From Diploptera punctata (taxonomy: Eukaryota > Arthropoda > Insecta > Blattodea > Blaberidae), in NCBI GenBank assembly GCA_030220185.1, contig JASPKZ010007552.1, forward strand, positions 806,001 to 870,000: a stretch of DNA of 64,000 bases. Reading direction: 5' to 3'. The position numbers and the translations under genes were made by a program. The notes under the pieces were generated by a model, which was not told the DNA's origin, ran no database searches, and saw only the letters and a list, made by a program, of their open reading frames with translations. Below are positions 10,691 through 22,873 of this stretch, piece by piece. Every line of letters starts with the position of its first letter. Positions within the stretch are counted from its first letter, which is position 1.

Positions 10691-10850
10691 AAAAGAACGT
10701 TAAACTGAAAACATAAATAACGGGTATATAGGCCTATAGATACGAAATCTGCTCTATCTCTTTAAGAGAAGAGAAAATATTACAGTATTTGAGAATAAAG
10801 TGCATAGAAAAATTGTTGGATCTATGTAAGACAGAAATCTCAATACAATT
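10690..10850 (+). pseudogene. LINE type A scrap
   Basis: 'aaaagaacgttaaactgaaaa' and 'tatttgagaataaagtgca' match the type A LINE at about 20365-20385 and 20470-20495. The roughly 85 bases of LINE between them have been replaced by unrelated sequence, and the remnant is short. Confidence 0.55.
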
Positions 10851-12647
10851 ATAGGGCAAACACACCTACATCCGTGAAATTCCTAATTCCATGTTACAAT
10901 TTCAATTCCTTGTCACGGAATTAAATGCTTAATATTATAGTTTCTGGATTACTATAGATATGGCATAAGCATTTGTTTCATTTTAAATATTTTCGTATCA
11001 ATTGTAAACCAATAAAAAGCTTCAAAAGTCACAGTGAAGTTCAAAATGGTTAAGAAAAATATACTTTTCTCTCTCGCGACTGTCATTCAAGACATTTTCC
11101 ATATTTTGCGTGTCTATTTAATTGTTGTATTACAATCCAGTATTGTATTTTAACATGAACTTATCCAACTGAAACACGAGTCTTTACAATATAATAGGTT
11201 AATATTGGTACAGCAGATACAACATTTTCGAATTTTTAATAATTTCTCTTACGATATGGCTCTCTCACATTTGACCATTTGAATGCAGACAGAAGAAGAG
11301 AATTCTTAAGGTTTTTAATAAGCTTTTATATTGGTTACATTACGTAGAAATCGGTTATAATAAAATTACATAGGCTATTTTATTCATAAACAGGGTTATA
11401 ATAATGAAATATCTAAGCTAAGTAGGCACTGATTGAAACCAATTTCCTAATATAATTTCTTCTTTGTTCGTTAAATTATTGAGTTTTTCTGTACATTCTA
11501 TAATTTCGTTGTTATTTCTCCAAAATATTATTGTTTATATTTATAGGGAACAATATTTTAATAGAATGTAAGACTAATTATATTTCTTTGCAGACATTTT
11601 ATCACCATGTGTACTTTTAATATTAATATTTAATATTAAGTTAGTTTTAGAGAGAAATACCCCTAAATATTCAATGTTGTTTTACATCACTTATCCAATT
11701 TTTGTATTTGTCCTCATATAGGCTAGCTTCTAATATTGATTATATTATCAACTTTAAAATACGTTAATTCATTTTAATTTTTAATTTATAAGCTTCTGTT
11801 TTAATATGACTGAATTAGGAATTCACTCACAGTTTTAAAATTGTCTTGTCAGGATATAGAGTATCTCAATTTTTAAGCGCTTTGCTACTTTATATCGTTC
11901 GCTATACCTACAAATGTTCTGAGAAATATTTTATTTCTTAAAAATACTTTTCTGACGTGGTTGTTTTAATATACGTACTTGTTTCCTTCGTTATTTGATA
12001 ATGGCTCGACAACTCTTATTTTTATATTTAGAGGTGAAATGCGAAAAAATGTTATTTTGTTTATAGAATGGTGTGATTTCATAGTAAATAATACATAGTA
12101 GTTTTGCCTGAAAAAAGTAATTTCAAGTCATCTATGAAAAAGTGGCACTATGAATAATCTTTAAATGTTAAGTTGACGGCTCAAGACTGAAATTTGTCAC
12201 GAATTCGCACAGTAGAACACATTTCATCTGCACAAGTTGTTTATGCTTCTTTTTCTACTGATTTAGTAGAGAGGGTTATTAACACTGGATACGTTCTCCT
12301 TTAAAATAATTTTGTTGAGATAGATATTTTAAGAAAAAACAAACAACGATAGTACGGCAAGGTCTGAAACAAGAAATATGGCAGCCAGCTGTACTGAATG
12401 GATGTAATGTGGAGACGGTGCTATGGAGTATTGTACTTCCTTCCATAAAAACGTCGGCGCCAGTGCTTCTCTCTTAATATCGTTGATAATTAAACTGTAT
12501 TCACTGAGCTATTCTGATGAGAGTCACGGTTAAAGAGATATGAAGACGGGCTATTTGAGTGTTAATATTATTAGTTTTTTTAACATCTTAATGATGGACA
12601 AATTATATTTGAAAAGAAAAATATAATGGGCTATTTTAAACTATTTT
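10851..12647. other. Long AT-rich stretch, nothing recognised
   Basis: About 1.8 kb with no coding frame, tRNA-like structure, paired inverted repeats or tandem repeats that I could see. Confidence 0.45.
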
Positions 12648-12965
12648 ATTTTTCATAAAATAACTACCTGAATGGACTTTTTCAAACCTTTACATACCTG
12701 ACATCACCCGGGGCTTGGTTAAGGTGCGCTATTTTCAAGTTTTTTTTAGAAAAGAACCACATTGATGATTGATTCTTTTGGACTCTTCGGACCCCAGATA
12801 TAACAAATGACCTACTTCTTCATAAAATAATATTTGTTATGAATTTGTTTGGACACTTTGGATACTTACCAAATATCATCAGTAACTTGTTCCTTCATAA
12901 AATAACCACTTTTATGAATTTTGTGGATCTTTACTTACTTGATATCATCAATGGGTTGATGTCTG
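12648..12965. repeat. Degenerate tandem repeat around 'ttcataaaataac'
   Basis: Three blocks with the order 'ttcataaaataa', 'tatgaatttgt.tgga', 'tt.acttac..gatatcatca' occur near 12650, 12818 and 12893. The unit and spacing are irregular, so this is an old array. Confidence 0.5.
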
Positions 12966-13024
12966 TCATTTAAAGGGTCTAACGAAATATATTAAAGTGA
13001 TTATTTTATGAATACACACTTCTT

Positions 13025-13690
13025 CTTCATCATCATCCATTCACATCATAGGCCTATAGGCCTGTTACGATCTCACTGATGAATGTTGTTTCCAGCCCAT
13101 TCCTTCGACGGCCCAGAGATCACTTCCCTGTTGGACAGTAACAAAGCATGGCCTTGGGATCTTTACCTGAATTCATTCGTCGCAAATTATCCATCTAGTT
13201 TTTATATTATAAATGTATGTATTCAACGACCGGTTCTAAACGTAGTTCATTCAATATATCATCATTGCGTTTGTGATCCCATTTGTTATATCCTGCTGTA
13301 TATCTCTTGAATCTCATTTCACTAGAAGTTATCCTGCTCTCTTCTCCTTTTCTGAAAGTCCATAACTCACTGCGGTAGCAAAGTGCAGGTCTTGCTAAGA
13401 TTTTGTACGACCGTACTCTGGTATCTCTGTGGACTAGTGAATGATTCATTACTGAATTGATTTTCCCCATGGTTTTATTAAAATTAATAATTTTATTTGT
13501 TATGCTTACTTCATCCAAACATATAAGGTATATCCAAGGTAGGTAAATTAATTTACTCTTTCTAGTAATTTCAATGTATAAATATGTTGCTACCTACAGG
13601 ATATTTTCCTTGAAAAGCCAATAATTTTGTTAATTTTGTTTTCGCTGAATTGATTTTCATCTTATATTTCATGACTATTTTGTTAAAATT
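13025..13690 (-). pseudogene. LINE type B tail with GAT-rich 3' end
   Basis: Minus strand: KYKMKINSAKTKL near 13640-13680, AFQGKYPV near 13600, then from 13518 down to 13207 SYKILARPALCYRSELWTF and SRITSSEMRFKRYTAGYNKW. This is the region just after the LINE polymerase core and its tail. The 3' end near 13025 carries a (GAT)n-like run and 'aacaggcctataggccta', as other type B tails do. The catalytic YADD/FADD part is missing by 5' truncation. Confidence 0.75.
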
Positions 13691-14277
13691 ATAAACCGAA
13701 TATTGTAATTCGTGCTCTGAGGGTGCAACTAATGCTTGGAGAGGGGTTATTGTTGGGCCAAGAGGTAAAGATTGGATTCAGTGACACTAGGAATACTGAA
13801 GGAGTTCTCCATGTGTGAGAACTTAGGTTGCTCGGTTGGTATTCGGTAGAGTTGAGGTTCTTATCTCGGGATTCCACGAGGACTTCGTCGGGCAGAATTA
13901 ATGTGCAAAGAAGTTCTGGTAAATGTAGTTTATTCTTAACTTTTATACACTGCAAGTGATCGTCTATACGAAGTGAATTTATCCAACTTTTTAGAACGTA
14001 GTGTATTGAAGTGACTTGATGAAAATTATACACGAGAAGTAAGTGACGAGGAGAAGCCTCTCTCGCCTATAGGTAAATTAGTTACTCCCACTACCTCGAT
14101 CTAGTGGACCTAAGGTCTGTGCTTAGGCACATATAACGAAACATATAATTGGTTAATGCGCCCTCCTATTTTGATCCCGGGGGTGTTACAAATTTATTAT
14201 TGGCGATTTACGCCTTCAGAGGTTGGACCCTTTTTTCCCGTGCTGGCTTCACGTACAGTCTGGTCACAAACATTAGC
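13691..14277. other. Unassigned moderately GC-rich stretch
   Basis: No family recognised. The junction near 14185-14215 ('gggggtgttacaaat..attggcgattta') faintly resembles the end of a long terminal repeat followed by a primer-binding site, but no second repeat or pol gene is present in the window. Confidence 0.2.
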
Positions 14278-14335
14278 TAGGCTTGGGTTTTTTCTTAGGC
14301 TTGGGTTTTTTCTTAGGCTTGGGTTTTTTCCTAGG
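14278..14335 (+). repeat. 18-bp tandem repeat, three units
   Basis: The unit AGGCTTGGGTTTTTTCTT occurs three times in a row, the last one slightly changed. It makes a (RLGFFL)n peptide in the plus frame, which is not taken as a gene. Confidence 0.85.
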
Positions 14336-15766
14336 CTTCCGACGCTAGAAACTTGCCAAGTTCCCACACTTTTTGCTAACGATGTTTGTGTCAGGGTAAA
14401 ATCCCCGCTTGTACATTAGCTAATGGGTTATGGTTATCACGCTAAATCAGTTAACTGGAGGCTTAGAAGATATCTCTACTCAATCTGTCGAGCAAAGGAT
14501 TATTGTCATTAGTAAGTTATTATCATGTGTCAGCCACTTCCGTCTTCACAAAAGAAAGGTTTACATTACCTGAGTTGTCAATCCTCTCTAATAACTAATA
14601 ATTTAATTACATTGATGCTGACTTCTTTGGATCATTTTATACGGCCTTTGCTCCTACATAATCAGGTTCCACTCTCTTCCCTGATCAATTTGAATATAAA
14701 TATGACCTAAGTCCAGTAACTGCTTCATTTAATGGTGTTATAATATCATCTGATTATTATTGCCGATAGGGATTTATTTAGATTTACACATGAGGCTGTA
14801 TGAATGAATTGCCACATGCTACATGATCTGCGGAAATTAACCTACCTAATTTCATATTTCTATTCAATTTCATATGTCCATGATGTTGTCCTTTTTGAAT
14901 ACAAAGCTTAAAACTAGCCTTGGAACTCACAGAAGTCACGAAAGGCGATCTTTACATAGGTTAATTCGTATATCTCGAACTGATTAATTTCCAGAGGAAG
15001 GAGAATAAAATAATCCAGAATATTAATTTTTTACTACTTTTTTTGTCTAATTAGGAAGTATGTTGCGTGCCACATAGAAACTTTCAGGACCCTGAATATA
15101 CTCCGTTGTATGCCCATCACGCCATCGTTGTCTCACCTTTCTTGGTCAATGTGGAACTAAACATCAAGTGTACAATTATTTTTTTACATGAAACCCACCA
15201 ATAAATAAATCCTGAGTACAATTTTTAATACAATTTATGTTGATATTATTATTTATGGACGCATTGACATCTAATGTCATATCACCTGTTGGAATATTCT
15301 TCCGAAGTAAGTTCCAGTTATTATGTAAACAAACCAGAGATATATGACTGCGTTTTCTTTGGTCGAATAATGGATTTTTCTTTAAGCGTGTAAAAAATGT
15401 AGTTCGCTCAAATTAGAGGAAATAAAAGTAATAAAAATATATATTATCTATCACATGTATGCATAAGTTATATGGGAAAATCTTAAAATTTATAATTAAA
15501 ATTTTAATAGATTAAAAACTAAGCAATTAATTGTTTAATTCTTATGCATGCCCAATGCATAATTCATTACAATTTAATTTGTTTCAAATGCCTGCTTCAC
15601 CGAAACAACATTTAAATTATCATCATCTTCAACATTTTAGTAGGATCTGACGCCTGTAGTTAAAATTCTAATATCCGTACCTGATAAAACAGTCGCCATC
15701 AGCTATAATGACTTCTGTTATAAAGCTTCGCCACACTATTAAAATCTAGGCCTTTCAAAGAGCATA
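14336..15766. other. AT-rich stretch, nothing recognised
   Basis: No coding sequence, RNA gene or repeat family is supported across this 1.4 kb. Confidence 0.4.
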
Positions 15767-15816
15767 CTTCATCTTCAGGTTTTCTTATGGTACCATGAGA
15801 AATCCTGAAGATGAAG
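15767..15816. repeat. 50-bp near-perfect palindrome
   Basis: The two 25-base halves, centred on GGTACC, are reverse complements with only two mismatches. The outer 13 bases (CTTCATCTTCAGG and CCTGAAGATGAAG) match perfectly. The right half borders a LINE tail. Confidence 0.9.
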
Positions 15817-16150
15817 CAAATGTTTAGAGAAGAGCTACCAGAAAAATCTAGACTGGAAAGAATTAGAAATACAGAAATTAGAAAATGGATGAATGCAGAA
15901 AGAAGTATAATGGATGGGATTGAACATAGAAGGCTAAAATTATAAGGACACTTAAAAAGAATGCAGGATGGAATACTATCACAGACTGTTTATGCATGGA
16001 AAATTGAAACAAAGAGCAGAAAAATAATACCAAGATCAACCTGCAAGAATAGCATTCAAAATTCAATGAGGAAATTTGGTAAAACAGATAAAGACAAAGA
16101 GGACAGAGAAGGATGGAGAACTTTAATTAGTTAGAAACTGAGAGTCTATC
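15817..16150 (+). pseudogene. LINE type D C-terminal tail
   Basis: The plus-strand frame reads RKWMNAERSIMDGIEHRRLK, then HLKRMQDGILSQTVYAWKIE and CKNSIQNSMRKFGKT.KDKE. It is the same family as the minus-strand fragment at 10135-10328. At least one stop interrupts it, and it lacks the reverse transcriptase. Its 5' edge abuts the palindrome at 15767-15816. Confidence 0.75.
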
Positions 16151-16499
16151 AATCCGTAGCCATTTATGTATTTTTTAAGTGCATGTTAATTACTAACATT
16201 GGTTGTAGAAAAAACCTCAATGATGAGATAAATTCCAGAATAAAAGAATGATTGTACTTCTAATTTCATATCTATATCCCTTTAATTTTCTGAAATTATA
16301 TTTCCAAGATAGTTAAAATTAGACATTCTTGTATTATATGTCCATTTATTTCTATTTTAACCCTTTGTATATATTTACACAAAATCCCCATTTTAGAAGT
16401 ACAAATATTCCTGTCACATTTCTGGCTATTTTATTTAATTAATAAGAAGTGTTCTGTAATTCATATTCTGATGTTGCTAAGATGATTTTTGGTTATCAG
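16151..16499. other. AT-rich spacer
   Basis: Nothing recognised. Bases 16492-16499 (GTTATCAG) form the left target duplication of the next element. Confidence 0.5.
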
Positions 16500-17210
16500 T
16501 AGGGCAAGGTATTTAATTACCTATAAATTGGTAAAAAATGCAAAATAAAAATGCATTTAAGACCTAAAAATGCAAAAAATGACCAATAATATAAAAAAAT
16601 GACGAATAGAAAGTTAAGAATTAGCAATAAATGTACTACGTATTACATTAAATACTCACTTGATTACTGAATTACATAAAATTTAACTTAACACCAAAAT
16701 GTTAAAAGAAAAGTATCTAAAAAGTACATATTACAGTACCTTTAATTGCAGAAAATCCATTTCAATTATACAGTAAACTTTTACAGCAATTTTGAATTGC
16801 AGTTTGTCAGAATAAGGGTAGAAGCTAGCATAAGCTCTAAGAAAATGAATAAAATTCCTAGAAATGGGCAAGTTCATTATGCACATACCTTGAAAAATAG
16901 GGGTAGTAGATAGCAAAACAACTACTTAATTTCAAGAAATTGTATTGACAAGGAAAAATACTGAATTATAATAAAAATCTTAAATCAAATACAAATAATG
17001 TCACAGCCTTCCGGAAAAGTCTAAATAATGCTGATAATGACCTAAAAAGTACCAAAAAATGACATCCCTAGAATGTTAAGACAATGCCAAAAGTTCCCTA
17101 ACGAATTGCTTTTATTTAATCCGTTTTCTAATGCCTTACATTTTCATATATGCAAGCAATGTTTCAACCTTCATAAGAAAAAATGCAAAATCATTAATTG
17201 CCTTGCCCTA
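16500..17210. mobile_element. hAT-type non-autonomous element (711 bp)
   Basis: The left end TAGGGCAAGGTATTTAATTA and the right end TAATTGCCTTGCCCTA are inverted repeats. The 8-bp sequence GTTATCAG lies immediately outside on both sides (16492-16499 and 17211-17218). An 8-bp duplication with short TIRs is the hallmark of the hAT superfamily. The interior has no transposase but carries repeated AAATGCAAAA/AATGACC motifs near both ends, as expected of subterminal transposase sites. It would need a transposase from elsewhere. Confidence 0.88.
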
Positions 17211-17218
17211 GTTATCAG

Positions 17219-17437
17219 TATAAAGAATTATTTTAATTATTTGATTTCCAGTCAAGTATATACCATTATTTTAAAAACAAAATTCCATTTTATATAGCAC
17301 TTTGAGATAATGAACTAATGGTTTAGGAATAAACATGTTCAAGTTATGATTCAATTTGTAAAATGGTTGGCACGCCACTGATATTTCAAATTAAAATGGA
17401 AATAATATGATACAGAGGCTGTAGCTTACAATAAGTA
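17219..17437. other. AT-rich spacer
   Basis: No feature recognised between the hAT-type element and the tRNA-like sequence. Confidence 0.4.
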
Positions 17438-17515
17438 TGCGTCTTTAGCTCAGTGGTTATAGCAGTCTTACTATCAACGCAAATGTAATATTGACGCTTC
17501 AAGTTCGAAACTACC
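17438..17515 (+). repeat. tRNA-like sequence (SINE head or tRNA pseudogene)
   Basis: A near-consensus A box (TAGCTCAGTGGTTATAGC) at 17446-17463 is followed 40 bases later by a B-box-like AAGTTCGAAACT. The anticodon and acceptor stems do not form clean pairs, so a working tRNA is unlikely. A T-rich tract at 17531-17538 could end a polymerase III transcript. Confidence 0.45.
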
Positions 17516-17884
17516 TACAGTATGTGTACACTTTTTTTCCAATTTGCTTTATAATATACGTACTGTCCCTCCATGGTACCTTTACCTTGTCGTGGTAGAG
17601 TGGCTTGTGTGCTTAAATGATCCTGAGAGCTATGCCGGCGGTAGCATTGCTGCCGATAGGGTTACCCATGCCGGACTGGTCGAAGGTGATAAGCCAGACG
17701 AAATAAGTACCTTGGTCGAAAGATTGACGATCTTTCACCGTAAAAATACAACCGTCAAGAAATGCGGACATGGGTTCTACTGGGGTAAAATTTTCCGGAG
17801 GTCAAATAGTCCCCCATTCGGTTCTCCGGGCGGGGACTACTTCAGGGAAACCATGCCAAAGGCTCAGACACAGGGACATGTTCC

Positions 17885-18660
17885 TAGGAACATGGAAATG
17901 TTAGGACTTTATACAATACCGGGGCACTAGAGATATTAACGCGGGACTTAAGATAAATCCAGCCCTTGGATATAGTCGCTTTACAGGAAGTTAGGTGGCC
18001 AGGAGAAGATAGTCAGGAATCACAGTGAAGCTATTCAGTATACTATGGGGGTGCAGAAAGACCTTGCATTTGTAGCGGGTTTTTTAGTCCAGAACGAGGA
18101 TCCTATGCCGCTATCCGAGATATTCAGGTTGTTAGTGATAGGATATCATACATAATTCTAAAAGGGTAGACGACAATGATTTTATAATTGTAAATGTACA
18201 TGCCCCCCCCCAAAATATAAGATAAAGATGGACGAATCAGGATGATTTTCTAGAGACAGAATTAGAATGCTTATTTGATAGACTTTCACTATAATCATCT
18301 GAAAATTGTCTTAGGAGATTTTATGCAAAAGGGGGGGCGGGAAGATATATTCAAACCAACAATAGGCAAATTCCGTCTTCATGCAGATAATAAACGGGAC
18401 ACGGGGTTATGTTAGTCACATTTTCCCACATCAAAGAATCTCATTGTTAAGAGCCCAACCTTTCAGCATAAGGATATTCATAAATACACCTTGGACGTCC
18501 CCAGATGGAGAAACTCGAACCCAGATAGATCATGTATTAGTGGAATAACGCTCTGGCACAGTAGCCTCCCATTGAATGTTAGATATCAGTTTAGAAGGGA
18601 CAGACTGCAATTCGGATCATCATCTGGTCAGAGTGAAAATCAGACAAACGGCTATCGCTT
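17885..18660 (+). pseudogene. LINE type A endonuclease (broken)
   Basis: Apurinic-type endonuclease that nicks the target. Landmarks in several frames are NVRTLYNTGALEILTRDL near 17895, LDIVALQEVRWPGE near 17965 (with the catalytic Glu), LGDF near 18310 followed by a one-base loss where the N-A-K of the catalytic loop should be, [18 protein letters not shown] near 18495, and [15 protein letters not shown] near 18605 (catalytic Asp-His). At least five frame changes were noted. In an active element it would be fused in frame to the reverse transcriptase downstream. Confidence 0.82.
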
Positions 18661-18844
18661 ATGAGAGGAAACAAACGCTAAAGATGATTCTGTAAAATAT
18701 TAAATTTAAAAAACTTGAAACCCTGATGAAATGCGGCAGAATTACGCAACTCAAAATTGCTAATAGATTTGAAGTACTGGAATCTTCAGATGACAATGTG
18801 GCAAACGAAGAAGAAACTGATATAAATAAAGATGGGAGGCTATA

Positions 18845-20865
18845 AGAGATACTATTAAATTGTCAGCATCAGAAAGCGTTGGTTGTTTAAAAAAGAGGCA
18901 AAACAAGAAATGGTTTGATGAGGAATGTGCCGACATTGTAAAGAAAAGAAAGCTAGCAAAAATGAAATGGTTACACGAGCCAAATGAGGTAAATTTAGAG
19001 CAATTGGGTAGTGTTAGACGGGAAACCACCAAGTTACTAAAGAGTAAAAAGAGGGAATATTTGAGAGAGAAGATTAATGATCTTGAAATGAATGCAAAAA
19101 ATAGGAACATTAGAGAATTATATCAGGGAATTAGTATAGAGAAGAAAGGGTTTCAGGCTAGAACAAACATAATTCGGAATGAAAATGGGGATATGATTGC
19201 AGATTCTAGGAGTATATTAAATAGATGGAAAAGTTACTTTAATCAGCTATTAAATGTACATACAGAACAGGACATTGAGGAGGATAATTTACAGACAGCA
19301 GAAATGCTAGTCGCAGAGCCAAGTGCATTAGAGGTTGAAATGGCGATTGAAAAATTGAAGATGTATAAAGCATCAGGTTCAGATGAGATCCCAGCAGAAT
19401 TGATAAAATCAGGGGAGAAAAATTGATGGACAAGATACGCTGGTTGCTTAGTATGATTTGGGAAAAAGAAGCTCTTCCAGATGAATGGAAGGAATCAATT
19501 ATCGTACCAATTTATAAGAAAGGAGATAAAACTGATTGCAACAACTACAGGGGCATCTCATTACTTTCAACTTCGTACAAAATTCTAACAAATATATTAG
19601 TAAGCAGACTTACTCCCTATATTGATGACATTCTAGGAGATCATCAATGTGCATTTAGAAGAAACAGGTCTACAACAGATCAGATTTTTAGTATAAGACA
19701 GATTTTAGAAAAGAAATGGGAATATAATGGTACTGTACATCAACTATATGTAGACTTCAAAAAAAGCATATGATTCAATTAAGAGGGAGAAGTTATATAG
19801 TATCCTGCTGGAGTTCGGAATTCCTAAAAAGTTAGTTAGACTTATACGAATGTGTCTAAATGGCACAAAGAGTAGGGTGCGTGTAGGCAAACAGTTTTCG
19901 GACACTTTTGAAATCCAGAATGGGTTGAAACAAGGAGATGCACTATCTCCTCTACTATTTAATTTGTACTAGAGCATGCCATTAAATCTTTAGAGAATGA
20001 GGATGGCTTACAACTCAATGGTATTAATAAGCTGTTAGTTTATGCTGATGATGTAGTATTGTTGGCCGATAGCGAGGAGATACTAAAGGACAACACGCAC
20101 ACACTATTGAGTAACACTAAGAAATTAGGACTGGAAGTAAATATCAATAAAACTAAATATATGGTCACACGTAGAAATTCATTATATAATGGAAATGGAC
20201 AGCTAATGACAAATGAGGGAAATTTTGAGGAAGTGGCTGAATTCAAATACCTAGGAACAATAATCACAAATAGGAATGAGATGCACAAAGAAATTAAACA
20301 TAGGCTCAATTCTGGAAATGCATGCTATTATGCATTGCAGAGACTCTTGATGTCCCAACTCCTTTCAAAAAACGTTAAACTGAAAATATATAAAACTATT
20401 ATTCTACCAGTTATATTATATGGGTGCGAAACATGGACTCTTACTTTAAGGGAGGAAAGGAGATTACGAGTATTTGAGAATAAAGTACTTAGGAAAATTT
20501 TTGGACCAAAGAGAGATGAACAGACAGGTGAATGGAGAAGACTACATAACAATGAACTACATGGTCTTTATAGGAAGCCAGATATAATAAGAACAGTTAA
20601 GTCTCGTAGACTTCGATGGGCAGGACATGTTGCACGTATGGGGAATGAAAGACGTGCATGGAAGCTTCTTGTAGGAAAGCCAGAGGGAACACGCCCAGTT
20701 GGTAGACCAAGAATGAGGAGGGAGAACAACATTAACTATGATTTGAGGGAAGTCGATTATACAGGGAATGATTGGAAAGCATTAGCTCAGGATAGGGATG
20801 TATGGAGAGCTTTACGTCCGCACGGCCATGAACCTACGGGTTTGATAGTGCCAGTGAGTAAGTAA
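18845..20865 (+). pseudogene. LINE type A reverse transcriptase and tail (broken)
   Basis: Linker 18860-19200, then the polymerase: KASGSDEIPAELIKSG (about 19370), IIVPIYKKGDKTDCNNYRGI (about 19500), then DFKK-AYDSIKREK (about 19755) across a one-base insertion, NGLKQGDALSPLLFNL (about 19920) followed by a stop, and VYADDVVLL (20038-20064) with the catalytic YADD. The tail LRWAGHVARMGNERRAWKLL and GRPRMRRENNINYDLREVDY runs to the stop at 20863. Breaks lie near 19420, 19760 and 19970. The 20059-20865 portion is open for 268 codons. Confidence 0.9.
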
Positions 20866-20888
20866 ATAAGTGAGTATATACGTACTGT

Positions 20889-21099
20889 AAATAAGTTACG
20901 TATGTAGATTTGATTCTGGTTTAATTATTTTTTTATAATTTTACACAATACGGTATTAGAATGACGGCGCAGTACACGAGATAAAAATTATCTACGTTCG
21001 TGCTGAACAGAAAATTGTTTGAACGGTTGTAATAATAATACACATATTGTAGAATACAATAGGTTTCACAAATAAAATATGTAATTTTACTGTACAGTA
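20889..21099. other. Short AT-rich spacer
   Basis: Nothing recognised after the right target duplication. Confidence 0.4.
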
Positions 21100-22310
21100 C
21101 TTAGACAAATGATAGTGCAGTGATCATAAGAGTAATAACATGAAGAAGTACAGTGTACGTACACATGGCATACATAATGTTATTGGGAAATAAAAAGCAA
21201 TACATTTGAGTAGAAAAAAGTAAAAAACCTGCAGACTCATTACAGAAATTGTTAAAATTGGCCACCTCCATTCTCACAACACAGACGACATCGCGTCTAA
21301 AGGATTCTCGTAGCCTGTTCAAGATACCGGGTTTTTCACGGATCACATCACATGCTGCGGTAATGCGTGCAAACAGCAGTTCATCTGTATCAACGGGTGT
21401 CGCATACATCAATGTTTTCAGGTGTCTCGAAAAAAATAATCAAGTGGACAGAGATGTGGAGAGCGAGGTGGCCACACTACAGATGAACTACCTCTTCCTA
21501 TATCCAACAGCTAAGATACACTTCATCCAAATTTTTTCGCACATTCCAGCAGAAATGGTGAGGAGCCTGATGTGAAGAGGAACTTCTTCTAGCAATCTAG
21601 GTAGGACGTGCTCTAAAAATGTCTTATAAATTATACCATTTAAACTCTGGGGAAGAATGGCAGGGGCCAATGATGTAGTCAGAAATTACGGCTACCCACA
21701 TATTCACCAAAAATCTCTGCTGGTGACCCATCTCGAAGATGGCATGAGGATTTTCATAATCCCATACGTGACTGTTCTTTCGGTTCAGAAATTCTCCATC
21801 CGTATTAAATATTGCCTCATCAATGAATAACACCGAGGAAAAGAAGTGCGGTGGCTGCAACAAAGCCTAATTACAAAATTGTACCCGTTGAGCAATGTCC
21901 ACAGGCTGTAAGGCTTAAACTTTTTGCATATGAAAGGGATAGAGCTGGTCTTCTTGCAGGACTTCCCGTACACTTTGATGGTTCGTGCCCATTACACGTG
22001 CAACAGAACGAGTACTATTAAATAGGATCATCTTCCACCCTATGAAGAATATTTTCTTCGAACTCTGCAGTGCGACGCGTACGTCTTTCACCGGCGTCTA
22101 CTCTGTTTACCTATAACATCCCATGCACCTGCAAAAGCATATCAACAGACTCGAAGGTTGTTCGGTGAGAATTGCGTCTATTCGAATACCGCTCCGCGTA
22201 CATGACAGTAGCTCTTGCACCTTTACTTTGTGTGGACCATAAATCAAATGCATTTCGGCAAGTTTAGCATAACTGTAAATATGTCTCTTGATGCTTTCAT
22301 GATTGCGACT
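21100..22310 (-). pseudogene. Mariner-like transposase, nearly full length, broken
   Basis: Read from 22310 down to 21100. The N-terminal HTH block shows YSYAKLAEMHLIYG, then RYSNRRNSHRTTFESV and ERRTRRTAEFEENILHRV. The catalytic part then shows FIDEAIFNTDGEFLNRKNSH, HVWDYENPHAIFEMGHQQRF, NMWVAVISDYIIGPC and LPRLLEEVPLHIR. The C-terminus shows RITAACDVIREKPGILNRL. The SDEAxF Asp is kept as IDEAIF. The segment that should carry the second Asp (HDGAPAH type) and the WPPRSPDL block is missing or scrambled between about 21430 and 21560. Several frame changes. The enzyme would cut and paste at TA. Confidence 0.82.
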
Positions 22311-22825
22311 GATACTGAAGTAACGTCTATTCAGATGTCAAAGTAATAACCAATAAACAAAAAATAATAAAAAAGGTGACCTGCCGTGATTTCAACCATC
22401 AGTGTTCGAAACTCAAATCCATTGCTTTTACCTTTAAGCCACACGTTAACTATACAGATTCTCTGTGTTTCACTCTGAGCTAAGGCTCTCATCGTACCGA
22501 TTCTACTTTAACTAGTGCAGTGGCGTGCAATCATCTGCTAAGTCAAATATTTTAAGGAAATCGATAACCCAATATTTCATAAACGTTATTGATTAAATAT
22601 TAGCAATCGGGATCTCGGAATTATTACCAAAATCTTAACTTACTCTAGTATAATATTCTCTCCTACTTTGCTCTCCTATTGATTTATCTGAATTAATTGT
22701 CGATTATTTAGGTTCCCTGTAACTAGCCCATTCTACCTCTTAGACCATTGGTTCCCTATTTCAAATTACTTGTATAATAGCCCTCTAGAAGCACCAAAAT
22801 TTGTGAGGTATAATTCATTTACAAC

Positions 22826-22828
<3 letters not shown>
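22311..22828. other. Spacer with possible tRNA-like remnant at 22375-22470
   Basis: On the minus strand, 22375-22470 has a layout reminiscent of the type D tRNA-like repeats (a B-box-like GGTTGAAATCAC followed by an A-box-like stretch), but too weak for a firm call. The rest is unassigned. Confidence 0.3.

Positions 22829-22873
<45 letters not shown>

Larger units (their letters stand above)
17567..20875 (+). mobile_element. Full-length LINE (type A) with 13-bp target duplication
   Basis: A non-LTR retrotransposon of 3309 bp. ATATACGTACTGT lies directly before it (17554-17566) and directly after it (20876-20888), marking target-primed insertion. It has a ~320-bp leader, an endonuclease region, a linker, a reverse transcriptase and a GHVARM...GRPRMRRE tail, ending in a short AAGTAAATAAGTGAGT run instead of poly(A). 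This arrangement fits the RTE-like LINEs with one main ORF. Frameshifts and stops make it inactive. Other pieces of the same family lie at 6050, 10690, 32267-36507 and 56612. Confidence 0.92.

Noticed and set aside
13690..14270. Possible long terminal repeat and primer-binding site
   Set aside because: Only a weak resemblance at one point. No second repeat, polypurine tract or gag/pol sequence was found.
14156..14419. 87-codon frame with RLGFFL repeats
   Set aside because: Caused by an 18-bp tandem repeat. No conserved context.
18760..20552. Minus-strand frames of 74-116 codons
   Set aside because: Antisense shadows of the type A LINE reverse transcriptase.
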